A DNA stretch of 64,000 nt from Odiellus spinosus (Eukaryota; Arthropoda; Arachnida; Opiliones; Phalangiidae). How positions within the stretch are numbered: the stretch's first letter is position 1; every line of letters begins with the position of its first letter. Positions 48,557-59,927 of this stretch are shown piece after piece. The translations under genes and the position numbers were made by a program. The stretch lies in assembly GCA_963920705.1 (NCBI GenBank), contig OY987227.1, forward strand, positions 26,145,935-26,209,934. The letters are read 5' to 3'. Below the pieces are notes generated by a model. It had not been told where the DNA came from. It did no database searches and saw nothing but the letters and a program-made list of their open reading frames with translations.

Positions 48557-50385
48557 TTGTTTAAATTTTATTCACTTGATTTATATTCAAGCAACACGAA
48601 AGATTGATTGAAGAAGGGCCTGGACATATCGCGTAAATAAAGTTTTTCGTTCGGTACCATTTCATTTTCTATGTAAAAAAAGTTTAATTTCAAACTTGTG
48701 GCTGTGCTCCCAGAATGAAATAACCATTCTTTTAAATATTTTTGTAAGTTTTGACTAAAAGCGACAAAAATTAATTTAACTTATTAAAGGTAAAAAAATA
48801 TATAATTTTGAAATTTTTATTAAAGAAACGCGTGGAGTTAACTGAATTAAGTTTATATTAAAAAAACAGTGCAAGAAAGCTTTCGACCTCGAAAGCTCTT
48901 CTTCAGTATTTATCATAAGCACTGGTTTTTTTTAATTAAATCTTCAAGTGAGGCTGTCAAGAATTTTTACGAGCTCGAAATAAAATGTGAGTAGCCTTTT
49001 CGAAAAGATTCAAATTAAATATGCCATAGAAATATTGTTTAATCGTGTGATTAGTATTTTGAGAATTATTTAACACGTTCGCGTGATTTTGGAATTCGAA
49101 TTTGGCGAAAGGTCTAATTTTAAATAGTTGATATTATAAAAAGGGAACTCTGGACTAACTGGGAGATGTTTCTCTCTACGTCATAGCTCGTAAAATTGGA
49201 AGTTTAGCCCGCGAATTCTCGCTCTTTTGGCTTGGCGCGCAAAAATTCTCATCTTTAACAACACGTACAAGGATGAAAAACTTTAAATTTCGCGTGTTAT
49301 AGGTGGAAACAGTCTCGAGTCACGTGATTTCGTGACGACAATTTATAATAATATTTATTAAAGTAACCCTAACGACCGAAACGACTCGTAAATAAAGTTC
49401 TGTACCTGCACGCCGTTTTTCTTTGTATAAGTTTAATTTCAAAGCCTCACATAGCCTATAACTTGTGAGGACATCTTTATAGTTGCCGTCTATATCGATA
49501 TATATATACTGTTAAACTCTCATTAAGTTAAAGAAGAAGAGGCACCCAGGAAGGAGGTGAGAGAGGTTAGGGGAAAAGAAGTCGAGGTATACCAAAGTGA
49601 AGGGGAAATAGGATAGGGGGGGTGAGGCGTATAGTTTCCGAAATTAGACTAATGAGACGTTTTGACTCTTCGGGGTCGCCCATCAAGCCGAACTCTACGT
49701 ATCCAATAAATCCCAAACCGTCGATCGAGAGGGGGATTTCCAGAAAGAGCTTCCAAAGAACATTTTTATACCCTACAACCATTTTTTTTTATTCTTTCTT
49801 CCCTGTGTCTAATACAGAGCTAGGGTTCTCCTTCGAGGCTTCTATCCTAACTGGTTCAGAATTTCTTGCCTCTGTTTGGGATCACCACCGAGGCGTTTGC
49901 TTTTAATTAAACCTGTCAAGTGAGAAAAGGCAGACCAGCGCCTACAGACAAAGATATTTTCGGTTTTTCAGCGCTTACAAAGATAGCTTGATTAGTAACG
50001 TTATACGTAATAGTTTCACGTAAAATCCTAGTCTAGGTTAATACACGCTGAAAACTGATACAGTTTCAAATTATAAAGTATTTTCTTCCTTCTTTTTAGC
50101 CAATATTATTTCTCCCTAACACCAAACCTTGGCTCTTTAAAGAGAGGTTGAAAAGGTTAAATACATTATGATGATTTCGAAGAAGCGGTATTTCCTCAAT
50201 TATCAAAGTGGCGAACTAGATTCGTTAAGCCTAAATCCATTTTTTGAAGAAATTTCAGAGATTAAATTCCATGAGAAACCCTATAAAAATGGCGCATGAA
50301 CTAACTTATTAGAGTCAAATCCGTAAACGAAAAAGAATTGCGTCAAACACGAATAAAAGAACAACATTTGGTTATATTATTTGGA

Positions 50386-50676
50386 CAAGAAGGATCAGAC
50401 AAGGAGAGGAAAAGTGGGGACGGCGCAGTTCCTACTGCGTCGGCCTAAACTCCCACTCTGGGAGAACGCGGGTAGAGATGTTTCGTGTTAAAATGTTGTC
50501 ACGTGGGTAAAACGGATCCTTTATCAGCTTCGTAGTAGCCAACGACGCTAGTGACCACGTGACAACAGTTTACCTCGAGAATTTCCTATCCCCCTTTCCA
50601 CCCGAGTGGGAGGTTGGCTCTTCTCTCTCTAACTCTACGCAGCCCCACTTTTCCTCTCCTTGTCTGATCCTTCTTG
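50386..50676 (+). mobile_element. MITE family M7b, copy 3 (291 bp)
   Basis: Full-length copy with perfect 7-bp duplication ATTTGGA. Both terminal repeats carry the same change (ATCAGACAAGG instead of ATCAGATAAGG), so the two ends still pair perfectly. The central core differs from copies 1 and 2. Confidence 0.95.
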
Positions 50677-51472
50677 ATTTGGATAAATATTTGGCCCTAG
50701 GCACTAAGCCTAAATTTACGGGCAAACAAAAATCAGAAAATTTCATATTTGGGACACCTTTGATAATTGTATGGCACCCAAATCCAGCAAACTAATCCCT
50801 GAGGCTTCAGCTCCACTTAACACTGGCCTGCCGATTAATTTTTACTTGCATAGTAGGTGGAAAAAAACATGATAACATCATATGACAAGACTACAGGACC
50901 TACGTGTGATTTTAGGGTTGATTCTCTATAATAATTGAAAGAATGAACTTGTTCTTTCGACCCTCTCTTAAAATTCCCAATGACGTAGAGATAATTAACG
51001 CTCTCTAATCGTTCGCGAAGATTTCGTGGGAAAAAAGGGGGATGGGAAAAACAATCTTCTACTTATTTGATTCATCCCCGACCGGCCGCCGAGTTAAGAG
51101 AAGAAGACTGGCTTTAGTGATTTATATTATTACGATATCGTACGCTCAATGGAATGTTAAGACCATGTTCAAGACCGCCCGAGCGGATGGTTTACAAATC
51201 CAATTTGTTCCACGCGTCTTAGCTATTACACGATTTATTTCCCGTTTAATATAAATTTGCGTGTTGATTATTTGTTACGTTAGTAACCTGAACATATTTC
51301 CCTGGCATATAATTAAAGAGAAGAGACGTTCTCAAGGTAATGAATAGATTCTTGTTAAAACTTGATCACCACATAAGGTGTATTTCAAAACCATCCCTCA
51401 TACAGCCAGTATTAGTTGTGATAATGACATATGTGTTGATCTTTTCTAGTGCCTTGTTGTAGTTTTTATTAA

Positions 51473-52164
51473 CAGGGTTGCAATAGTTTTTTCAGATTCA
51501 AATTCCCTGACTTTTCTAGGTTTTTCCCTGACCTTTTCCAACGATTTTCCCTGACCGTTTCGGCTAATACTACCCAATTTTTAACCTTTTATTTTTTATA
51601 TAATCGCGTTCGCCAAACTTTTTGCACGCGTATCTTTGTTCTAATCTATACAACTGACACGGTCAGCTGAGAATCTTTCCGCAGATAATGATTGTAATTT
51701 CCTGGCTTCTCGAAAGATCTTTAAACTCCCCGACTTTTTAAAATATCTTAAAATTTCTGAATTTTTCGGTTCATTTTCAAATTCCCTGACTTTTCCCTGT
51801 TTTCTCTGACCTGTAACATTATGTCCAAACAAAATTCATTTCCTATCAGTCCTAATTCTATTTCGTGTAATACAGGGAAATGCCCTAACGGTATCACAAA
51901 ATTTTCTGACTTTTCCCGGACTTTTCCCGGTCTTTTCCCGGTCTTTTCCCGGTCTTTTCCCGGTCTTTTCCCGGTCTTTTCCCGGTCTTTTCCCGGTCTT
52001 TTCCCGGTCTTTTCCCGGTCTTTTCCCGGTCTTTTCCCGGTCTTTTCCCGGTCTTTTCCCGGTCTTTTCCCGGTCTTTTCCCGGTCTTTTCCCGGTCTTT
52101 TCCCGGTCTTTTCCCGGTCTTTTCCCGGTCTTTTCCCGGTCTTCCCTAACCTGTGGTAACCCTG
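51473..52164 (+). mobile_element. CAGGGTTGC element with internal minisatellite
   Basis: Non-coding element with short ends CAGGGTTGC and GGTAACCCTG, of the kind seen in hAT-type elements. The body is rich in TTTTCCCTGACC-like segments. An 11-bp unit has expanded to ~233 bp inside it, making this copy roughly twice the length of the one at 56.2 kb. I could not find a convincing target duplication. Confidence 0.6.
51910..52143. repeat. 11-bp minisatellite, ~21 copies
   Basis: The unit is CTTTTCCCGGT, essentially perfect, inside the CAGGGTTGC element. It was probably seeded by the element's own CTGACTTTTCCCGGACTTTT segment. The array is open in both directions only because the unit has no stop codon in those frames. 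Confidence 0.96.
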
Positions 52165-52505
52165 TATCAAGCTACATTTTACCGTTAACGATTTAAACCT
52201 ATTTTAAAATTAAATTTCGATGATATAGGTACGTAAATATAATCCCGTTCCTCATTCGAAATGATCTTTAATTTCGGAATTCGCAAATACATATTGCGTT
52301 TTACGCGAGCCGCGATATAATGCGAAATGGAAAATGGATTTATGCGTCTCCTAATTAAATTCCAGCCAAAATTTCGACGTAATAAGAGGACGGGAGAAAT
52401 AACAGAACGAGCTAGGATCGACGGCAGCTAGAAGCAATTATAAAATCTCATTTTCGCTTCTCACGGATTTGTCTCGAGAGCAAAACCCTAGCTGCAATGT
52501 ATAGG

Positions 52506-52786
52506 CAAGGAGGATCAGAGAAGGAGAGGAAATGTGGGGACGGCGCGGTTCCTACTGCGTCGGCCTAAACTCCCACTCTGGGAGAACGGGGGTAGAGACG
52601 TTTCGTGGTAAAATGTTGTCGCGTGGGTAAAACGAATCCTTTATGAGACGCGCTAGCTAGCGACCACGTGACAACAGTTTACCTCGAGAATTTCCTATCC
52701 CCCCTTTCCACCCGAGTGGGAGGTTGGCTCTTCTCTCTCTAACTCAACGCAGCCCCACATTTCTTCTCCTTCTCTGATCCTCCTTG
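52506..52786 (+). mobile_element. MITE family M7b, copy 4 (281 bp)
   Basis: Copy with perfect 7-bp duplication GTATAGG. Its ends start CAAGGAGGATCAGAGAAGG, with three substitutions relative to copy 1 that appear at both termini. An ~11-bp internal deletion explains the shorter length. Confidence 0.94.
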
Positions 52787-54760
52787 GTATAGGTACAAGT
52801 TCAATATTTAATGAAGATTTTTTTTACTGACTATATATGTATTTTTTTTTGCTTTAACATCGTTATAAGTTAATTACGAGCTCCCCGATTCTTTTTATGA
52901 TATTTACTTAAAAAAACCCAGGTTTATTTTAATGAGAAATAAACTGGATGAACTATAGAAAATTGTATTTAAAAGTCAGGAAATGTTATCAATAACCTAT
53001 AAAAGTAGACAAGAACATTGAAAAAAAATGGCAATAATGACGCCATATTGTAAATTAAATAAATACCAAGGCCTAACTTTAGGTGCTTTCAGTATAAAAT
53101 CTTCCAGGCCCGATATAATGAGGGAAAACGTACAAAATAAGATTTAAAAAACGTAATGCGTCTCATTATAAGAACAATAAAGTTCAAAAAATGATTTCCA
53201 CGCTTATTATTCAGTGAAAACCGTTGGGAACATCTCCCCATGTACTCTTATATGGGGAAGAATATGCTACATCACACAGTTAATTAATCAGTGTCATAGT
53301 GAAAAAAATACTCTCGATGTCCACTAAATGGGTAATGCAAAGAATTTGTTGTAAAATTATGTTTTGATTATTGTACTTCGGTTATTATTCTTGTAACTCA
53401 TTATTATTGTAACTCACGAGTTTTTTCATGTAATATACTAAAAAAACTATGGATTTTATTACGAAGTGGTCGTCTTTAATTGCTTATAATGAGGTTTTAT
53501 TGCAATACGAGTGTAAAAATAACCGTGAAATTCGGACAATAATTGGGTTATATTTATATAGGTTATTCAACCCTAAGCTGAGATCACTTTTGTCAGTAAA
53601 CAAATCAAGAAGGTAACACGTAACATAACTGTGTACGTAGACCGATCAAATTAGGGTGGCATCTTCTATAATTTTAGGGCATATTTACGTGCGCGTCTAG
53701 TTGAAAAAAAAACAAAAAAAAAAAAAAACACAAGGATCTCTTACAATGAGAACTTCACCAACGGTTCTTAAATAAGTAATGAAATTGAGATTAGTTCGAA
53801 ATAAGAGCTAATCTAAATACTGTTTCCTAATCGTATCAAAGAGTTAAAGTAACAAAGACACTGACAGAATGTTTTTAGCATCACAGCTTTTGTTCAAAAT
53901 AAAACAATTAGAATGGAAAAGAAAACAGAAACTGTGGATAAAATGTAGCGACTCACAAACTGTCCGAATGGCGATAACGAGAGGCTATTCGCGAAACACT
54001 CAATCCCCCGGAAGTGCCATCGGAAGAAAGGGTTCGGCTACAATCCAAAACCGGGTTCTAACACTATACACGATTTTCCCTTCTCACCAATGATCTCTTC
54101 TTCTTGCCGCGAGTTCAAGAAGCGGCGACGGAACGCGGTCAAGTGAGTGATTACTGGTTCAAGCCAAAAGGCCCATCCGCTCCACCCTTTTTACCCCTCA
54201 CCCCCCCGCCCGTGGACACACATTGTCTCTGTCCTTGGCCTTTCTACTTCTCTCGATCTTCCCATGCCACGCGGATGCTCTATTGTACGTCCGAGAATCT
54301 GTCTCCCCCAAAACAGAGAGATATAAGAGCCCGATGAGAATTTTTGGTAAAGGAATGGAAATAATATCTCGTGTCCTACATACGTGCTTAACTCGATTCA
54401 GATATAAGTGGAAACTGATACCAAGAAGGTATTTGCTTCCATCTGGGAGAATGAGTGTCAAATTAAGATCCACATTTTGTTTTTCTATATACATAGTTTT
54501 CACTTAAGGAAGATTAACGTTCCACTAGTTTTCCCAGTACCTATTTTAGTTAAGCACGAATCAGAGAGAAAGACAAGCGTGTCTAATTGATCCGAACAGA
54601 ACTCGGCTCATCTTCTGACAATATTGCAATGAAGGAAAAGCTGAGGAAAATAATCTAGCATCTTTAATAAAGACGATGTTTTCTACTCCTAAGACGTAAC
54701 AGAAGTTAATTATAGGTTTATGGTGGTAGTCATATGACAGCCCCTTAAAATAAACTATAC

Positions 54761-55098
54761 CAGAAGCCGATGAAACACTCCTTTGAAGTCTACTACTCCA
54801 ATGTTCCATATAGCGCTCCTCTCTGTATGGGTAAAATTCACAATTTTACGAGTTAGAAGGGGTCCTACTTCATACCCCCCTGTCTACGGAAAATTGGAAA
54901 TTCTCTCTCTCCACAAACGACGACGTTTTTTGGACGAACTCCAAGGCTGCTAGAGATATTCGCTCGACGAGCTCCCGCTCCGAAAACATCTACCGTTAGG
55001 AGGCGTACGGATCGCGCCTTTTGAGAATAACCCATACAGAGAGGGGTAGACAAGACCCGGGAGTAATAGACTTCAAAGGAGGGTTTCATCGGCTTCTG
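54761..55098 (-). mobile_element. MITE family M7a, copy 15 (338 bp)
   Basis: Full-length copy in reverse orientation with perfect 7-bp duplication ACTATAC. GAGAATAACCC subfamily. It is the only member between 45.7 and 64 kb. Confidence 0.95.
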
Positions 55099-56228
55099 AC
55101 TATACATAATGTACTAGTTAAGGCATTTGACAATTTTATAATATATTCAAATTTAAAGTCCTTTCTCGAATCAACCTAGTTCAGGTTGCAAAAACAGCAG
55201 ACATAATGCGAAATAAACCTATACGAGAAGTAGGGATCATCTATTTAAAAAAAGAGGACACTCCCTCACTCATAAATAAGTGTCTAACACGCGCTAAAGT
55301 CATTTGTTTACACCAAAATCATCTGATAGGTACGTATGATCATACACGGAGGACGTTTAAGGTCGGTTTTTGACCATAATTCTGGTTCTTTCGCGTGAAG
55401 TGACCCTAGAAATCTTCGTATATATTAGGAGATGTACATAAAAAGAGGCGAGGCGGCTAAGAATGAAGCTTAAAAGACGAATAGCTTCTTTATATCATTA
55501 CTTTCGCCACGCAGAAAGAGAGAGAGAGAGAGTGCGAAAGCTCTAGAACGTACTTTAATAAATGAAAAGATCAATATCAAAAAGGATTGTTTCTCGGGCG
55601 GACATTAGCGAGGCGCTAAAAGCTCTTTGAAATACGAGGCTTTTATTATTATTAGAATAGAAAGCTCTAGGCTTGGCGTGCCTACGATTGTAACGAGGGC
55701 CTATAGTAACGTCCATCTACGTCTTCCCCATCAGTGACTCAACTATTCGGATAATTGGGTGACGCGTTAATGGACGACCCATCAAACCCACCCTCCAACC
55801 ACCCAATGCCATCACCTTTAAAATCGAGTGCTGGGAATTGGGAAAAATAAAGAATTGATGGGCGAGTACGTCTATACAAGAATGAACTTTTAATTAAAAT
55901 TTCACTTATCTCGCGATTGAAAAGATCTAATGATGACCCGATTGGAATGCTTTTAAATAAATAGCAATATCTCGCAGATGTTAGAAGCCTTTTCATATCT
56001 AAAGAGGAGGATCGTTATTGAAGCGCGGTTTTGCGCGGGTCGTTAATAATTAAGATTAGAGCTGAAGTTTGCATCTTTACTTAAACTTCGAAGTAATTAG
56101 CTATCTTATTGTTTAAATTTATAGAAGTGAATGAAGATATTGATAACAAAAGTGAAAATTGATTTCATTTTGTTGTTAGAATTACAACTGAGCAATTCTC
56201 TATAAGCAGACGACGCGTTTTACTGTAA

Positions 56229-56582
56229 CAGGGTTGCTACAGTATTTTTAGATTAAATTCCTGGACTTTTCTGGGTTTTTCCCTGACCTTTTCCAACGAT
56301 TTTCCCTGATCGTTTCAGCTAATACTACCCAATTTTAAATTTTTTATTTCTTATAAAATTGCGTTCGCCAAACTTTCTGCACGCGTATCTTTGATCTAAT
56401 CTATACAACTGGCACGGTCAGCTTGAAATCTTTTCCGAAGATAATGATTGTAATTTCCTGGCTTCTTGAAAGATCTTTAAATTCCCTGACTTTTTAAAAT
56501 ATCTTAAAATTCCCCGACTTTTTTGGTTCATTTTCAAATTCCCTGACTTTTCCATGATTTCCCTGATCTGTGGCAACCCTTG
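56229..56582 (+). mobile_element. CAGGGTTGC element, unexpanded copy
   Basis: A 354-bp relative of the 51.5-kb element with ends CAGGGTTGCTACAG and CTGTGGCAACCCTTG. It contains the same CGTTCGCCAAACTTTC and TGCACGCGTATCTTTG blocks but no 11-bp array. Confidence 0.65.
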
Positions 56583-57221
56583 TAACATTGTCATCACGTA
56601 CAGCACAAAAGGGTGTTGTTAGTTTCCTGATTTACTTACATAAAGTTAAAATAGTCATAAAACATTATTAAAAAATAGTATTGGTGAAATAGAGAAAATA
56701 TATAACGATATAGTTATTCCTGGATAATTTTAAAAGCGCCCTTGTGATTTTAAAAGCATGTTTTAATTCACTTATAGATCTTGGTCAAGAGTAAACGGGT
56801 TACGTATGCAATCTGTTATACCGCGATTTTATAAATTTTGGTTCCTATACCTATATACATATTGAATTTTAGTCATCTCAATTTTTCCCTTATTCCCGTT
56901 CAATCACGAATGGAACTTAAAAGCATTAAAATAACAGCTCTATGTGTATCTGTGCTCAGAAACCTCAACCATCAAAGCCGTTTAAGTTTAAAAGCCTTGT
57001 AGATTGATCGATTGAACAAATAAATTAAAAGACGAAAACCTTCCAAATTGATTACGCATCAAAGGATAAGCACACATAAATCTGAAGGACTATTTAAAAT
57101 TACTTTATAATTATATTATATGGTTTATGAAGAATTTCATTTTTGGACATTAAATCGACGCCAAAACTACGCTACAAAATTTGTCAACGTAATTAGAGTT
57201 TGACCTAAAACCATCTGAGCC

Positions 57222-57575
57222 CAGGTTTTCCCTTTTCCAACGATTTTCCCTGACCGTTTCAGCTAATACTATCTAATTTTAACCTTTTATTTTTTCTATA
57301 ATCGCGTTCGCCAAACTTTGTTGCACGCGTATCTTTGTTCTAATCTATACAACTGACACGCCGTCAGCTGAGAATATTTTCCGCGGATAATGATTGTAAT
57401 TTCTTGGCTTCTCGAAAGATGTTTAAATTCTCCGACTTTTTTGGTTCATTTTCAAATTCCCTGACTTTTCCCTATTTTCCCTGACCTGTAACATTATGTC
57501 CAAACAAAATTCATTTCAGGATCAGTCCTAATTCTATTTCGCGTAATACAGCGTAATGCCCTAACGTTAGGGAAC
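57222..57575 (+). mobile_element. CAGGGTTGC element, truncated copy
   Basis: Lacks the left terminus and starts within the CCCAGG/TTTTCCC region. It shares CCAACGATTTTCCCTGACCG and a CATTATGTCCAAACAAAATT stretch with the 51.5-kb copy. The right end breaks off near AACGTTAGGGAACCC. Confidence 0.6.
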
Positions 57576-58366
57576 CCGCAAATACGGTATATGCTCACTT
57601 AATACCTATTTTTATTTTCATTCTATAGACTTGTATTAAAATTAGTGTTTTTTCAAGGTTTTTCTACCGTTGTTCGGTGGTCATTTCGAGCACCTTGCAG
57701 CCCAGTTCCTAGCAGTTCTGGGTAGTGCACAGTTTAACGTATTTAAAGTTTCTATCGCTTTATTTTTAAGATATCATATGCTATTAGTAATTCCCCAACC
57801 ATGCTTTGTTACAATGTTCGTTTGTAATGCTATTTCGGTCAACTTGCAAGTCGATTCCTGCTAGGCTCTTTAATTTAATAAAAAGGTCAGAAGTTTTCAA
57901 CGAGCCATTTTTAAGATATCACATACCCCCCCTCCCCCGAAAATGCTTTGTTTTAGAGCGATTTTTAAACTTTTGGTGGCCATTTCAGTTGGCTCTCAAC
58001 CCGGTTTCTCGTACGAGATTAATTTTCTGAGTAGTTTTTAAGAGCTCTTAAAAATAATCTAAATTTCACTTCGCCAGTTTTTCACAATCGTAGAATTTAA
58101 AAATACCCCCGTAAAGTTACGGGGCTTTTCTCCCCCAGTTTTTGAAGATTTTAGTTCGTATATGAACAAAACCAAACTTGTTGGAAACTAAAAACCATCA
58201 ACGGTGCTCGCTACATTCGGGGATAAAGCCATTCAATAAAGGACACTCGAGAGAGACAAACCCGAGTCTTTCAAGTACCTCGGTGCCTCCTCGTATAAGG
58301 GGAAGTATAAAGACGGGTGGAATAAGGCAAAAAGACCATTATGAAAAGAAGGTTAGGTTCGCTTAC

Positions 58367-58660
58367 CCGTCACTACCAGTTCCCTCTCGATCCTTCCGTG
58401 GCCGAAACTATTGTTGGCCATGCAGATGTAAGTCCCAGAATCGGCGAGAGTGACCCTTCGCAAGATGAGAGTGCCGTCTCGAACCTCCGCCCGAGATCCC
58501 AAGTTGACCATTAGAGTGCGGCCACCCTCCAAACGATACCAACGATACTGGGCTGGAGGGTTGCTGTGAGCTACGCACGGCAAGTACGCTATTTCGTTGG
58601 GGTGGTAAGTCCACTTCATGGGTTCGTCCACGAAACGGGGTGGGTACTGTTCCGGAGATT
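58367..58660 (-). CDS. Dscam: Dscam-family exon: complete Ig3 domain
   Basis: This internal exon encodes one whole I-set Ig domain. It begins after a TTTCTTTCATAG acceptor with residues SPEQYPPRFVDEP and ends ...ELVVT before donor G|GTAAGC; the length is 294 nt, phase 1 to phase 1. The Ig signature is complete: Cys in YLPCVAHSN, core Trp in YRWYRL, and the DSGTYICMANN motif with the second Cys. An N-glycosylation sequon (NNS) follows. The pattern PP-(~25)-C-(~12)-WY-(~20)-GTLI-DSG-Y-C-NNS-G is that of Dscam Ig3. Drosophila Dscam1 splits this domain between a variable exon 6 and exon 7, whereas here it is unsplit. Joined to the next exon the frame reads VVT-A-PLRV, matching the Dscam VTAPL junction. 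The domain identity is from remembered family sequences, not a search. Confidence 0.93.
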
Positions 58661-59507
58661 CTATGAAAGAAATAAAATGGATTGGAGTAAGGTATACCGT
58701 TCATTTTTGAAAAAATAAATAAATAAAAATAAATAGGTCAAGAGTGGAAAAGAATGGGCACGAATTTGAAATACTTTTAGGAAATGACGTCACCTATTTT
58801 GGGAACCATATGTCCCAACGGTTACTAATTAAATTTATTCTGAAGAACCTCAAAAGGCGCGCCAAATCGGCTCCATATAGTTAAAATTTTCAAAAGGGCC
58901 CTTCTTCAGGTATACTAAACTGTTCAATTCCTGTTTGCGGCAATTCCCGCGTTACCTCTGACGTCATGGGAATCACGTGCCGTTTTAAACGGCGTCATTG
59001 TCAGCTACCGATTCCGTAACATATCCAGTATTGCAGGGCAGGATTAAGGGGGGAAGAATGGGCACATGCCCCCGGGCGCCAGTCAAATAGGAAAGAATTG
59101 AATTAACGTTTTTCCCCGAGTGAAGGCGTGATGAATGTTGGATTTTTAAATTAAGGGGCGCGTATATTTTTTTTTTTTGCCCCCGGGCGCCAAACCGCTT
59201 AATACGGCCCTACAGTTTTGGGTAAGGAATCACTCAATCCAATACAAAGGATATACCAATTAATGCCTATGACCATGTGATTGTTCTGAACAGTACTAAA
59301 AATTCAATACGATACAAAATATTTCTGCCCTATATTGACTGTCATTAAACTTTAAAATGATTCGAACAGCCACGTTGTTTTATGATTGACGTCATAGCTC
59401 GTCTCTTTACTAGACAGTCTTGATTCTCCGGCTTAAATCGTAGCCTTTTCCCCGTCGACTAGGCCTAATTTCTATCAATCACGAGGAGGTTTTAAAACAC
59501 AAATTCT

Positions 59508-59750
59508 TTAACTCACCGAATTAGAGGAACCGAAATTACAGCGTTTCATTAATCTACGTTATTTTAGATATCTAATGATATAACATTTCACGCGTTAACT
59601 CGATTTTAAACGCTATTTAAACCGACTTCGTTTTTAACAATTAACGACGCGTGTCAAAAATAATGCCGGCCATTGCTAGACTAAAGTTCTAATCGGGGAA
59701 GAAGACGGCATCTGCGCAAGCGCGCGCCAGGAGTAGTGGGTAGGAAAATT
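59508..59750 (+). repeat. Diverged dispersed repeat, copy 2
   Basis: Relative of the 10.3-kb repeat: AACTCACCG, TTAACTCGATTTTAAA, ACCGACTTCGTTTTTAACAA, GGGGAAGAAG and CTGCGCAAGCGCGCGCCAG, in the same order. Confidence 0.65.
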
Positions 59751-59927
59751 AGCCAATTACGGTAAAAGGCGCGAAATTTGAAATTTGGAGGCTGATAATT
59801 TGAAAAATTTGTTAAAAAAAGAACCATGCAATCTTTTTCTCATGTTTAATCGATTAAGATTAAATAATTTTATGGTTTTATAGGAAAATGGTTGGAAAAT
59901 GTTTAAGTTTTACTAGAAATATTTTTG

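Larger units (their letters stand above)
28954..58366 (-). other. 29.4-kb intron between Ig3 and Ig4 exons
   Basis: A giant intron in which nine of the fifteen ~337-bp transposons lie, eight of them within 30.8-45.7 kb. It also holds a degenerate tandem array (31.2-31.7 kb), the 21-bp minisatellite (46.5-47.0 kb), two ~290-bp inverted-repeat elements (50.4, 52.5 kb) and three copies of a CAGGGTTGC element (51.5-57.6 kb). Stretches such as 34.2-36.5, 42.4-44.0, 47.0-49.6 and 52.8-54.7 kb contain only AT-rich sequence or short diverged repeats. No nested gene is recognisable on either strand. Confidence 0.8.

Noticed and set aside
51748..52170. 140-codon basic frame (GKDREKTGKRP repeats)
   Set aside because: Produced by the 11-bp minisatellite inside a non-coding element.
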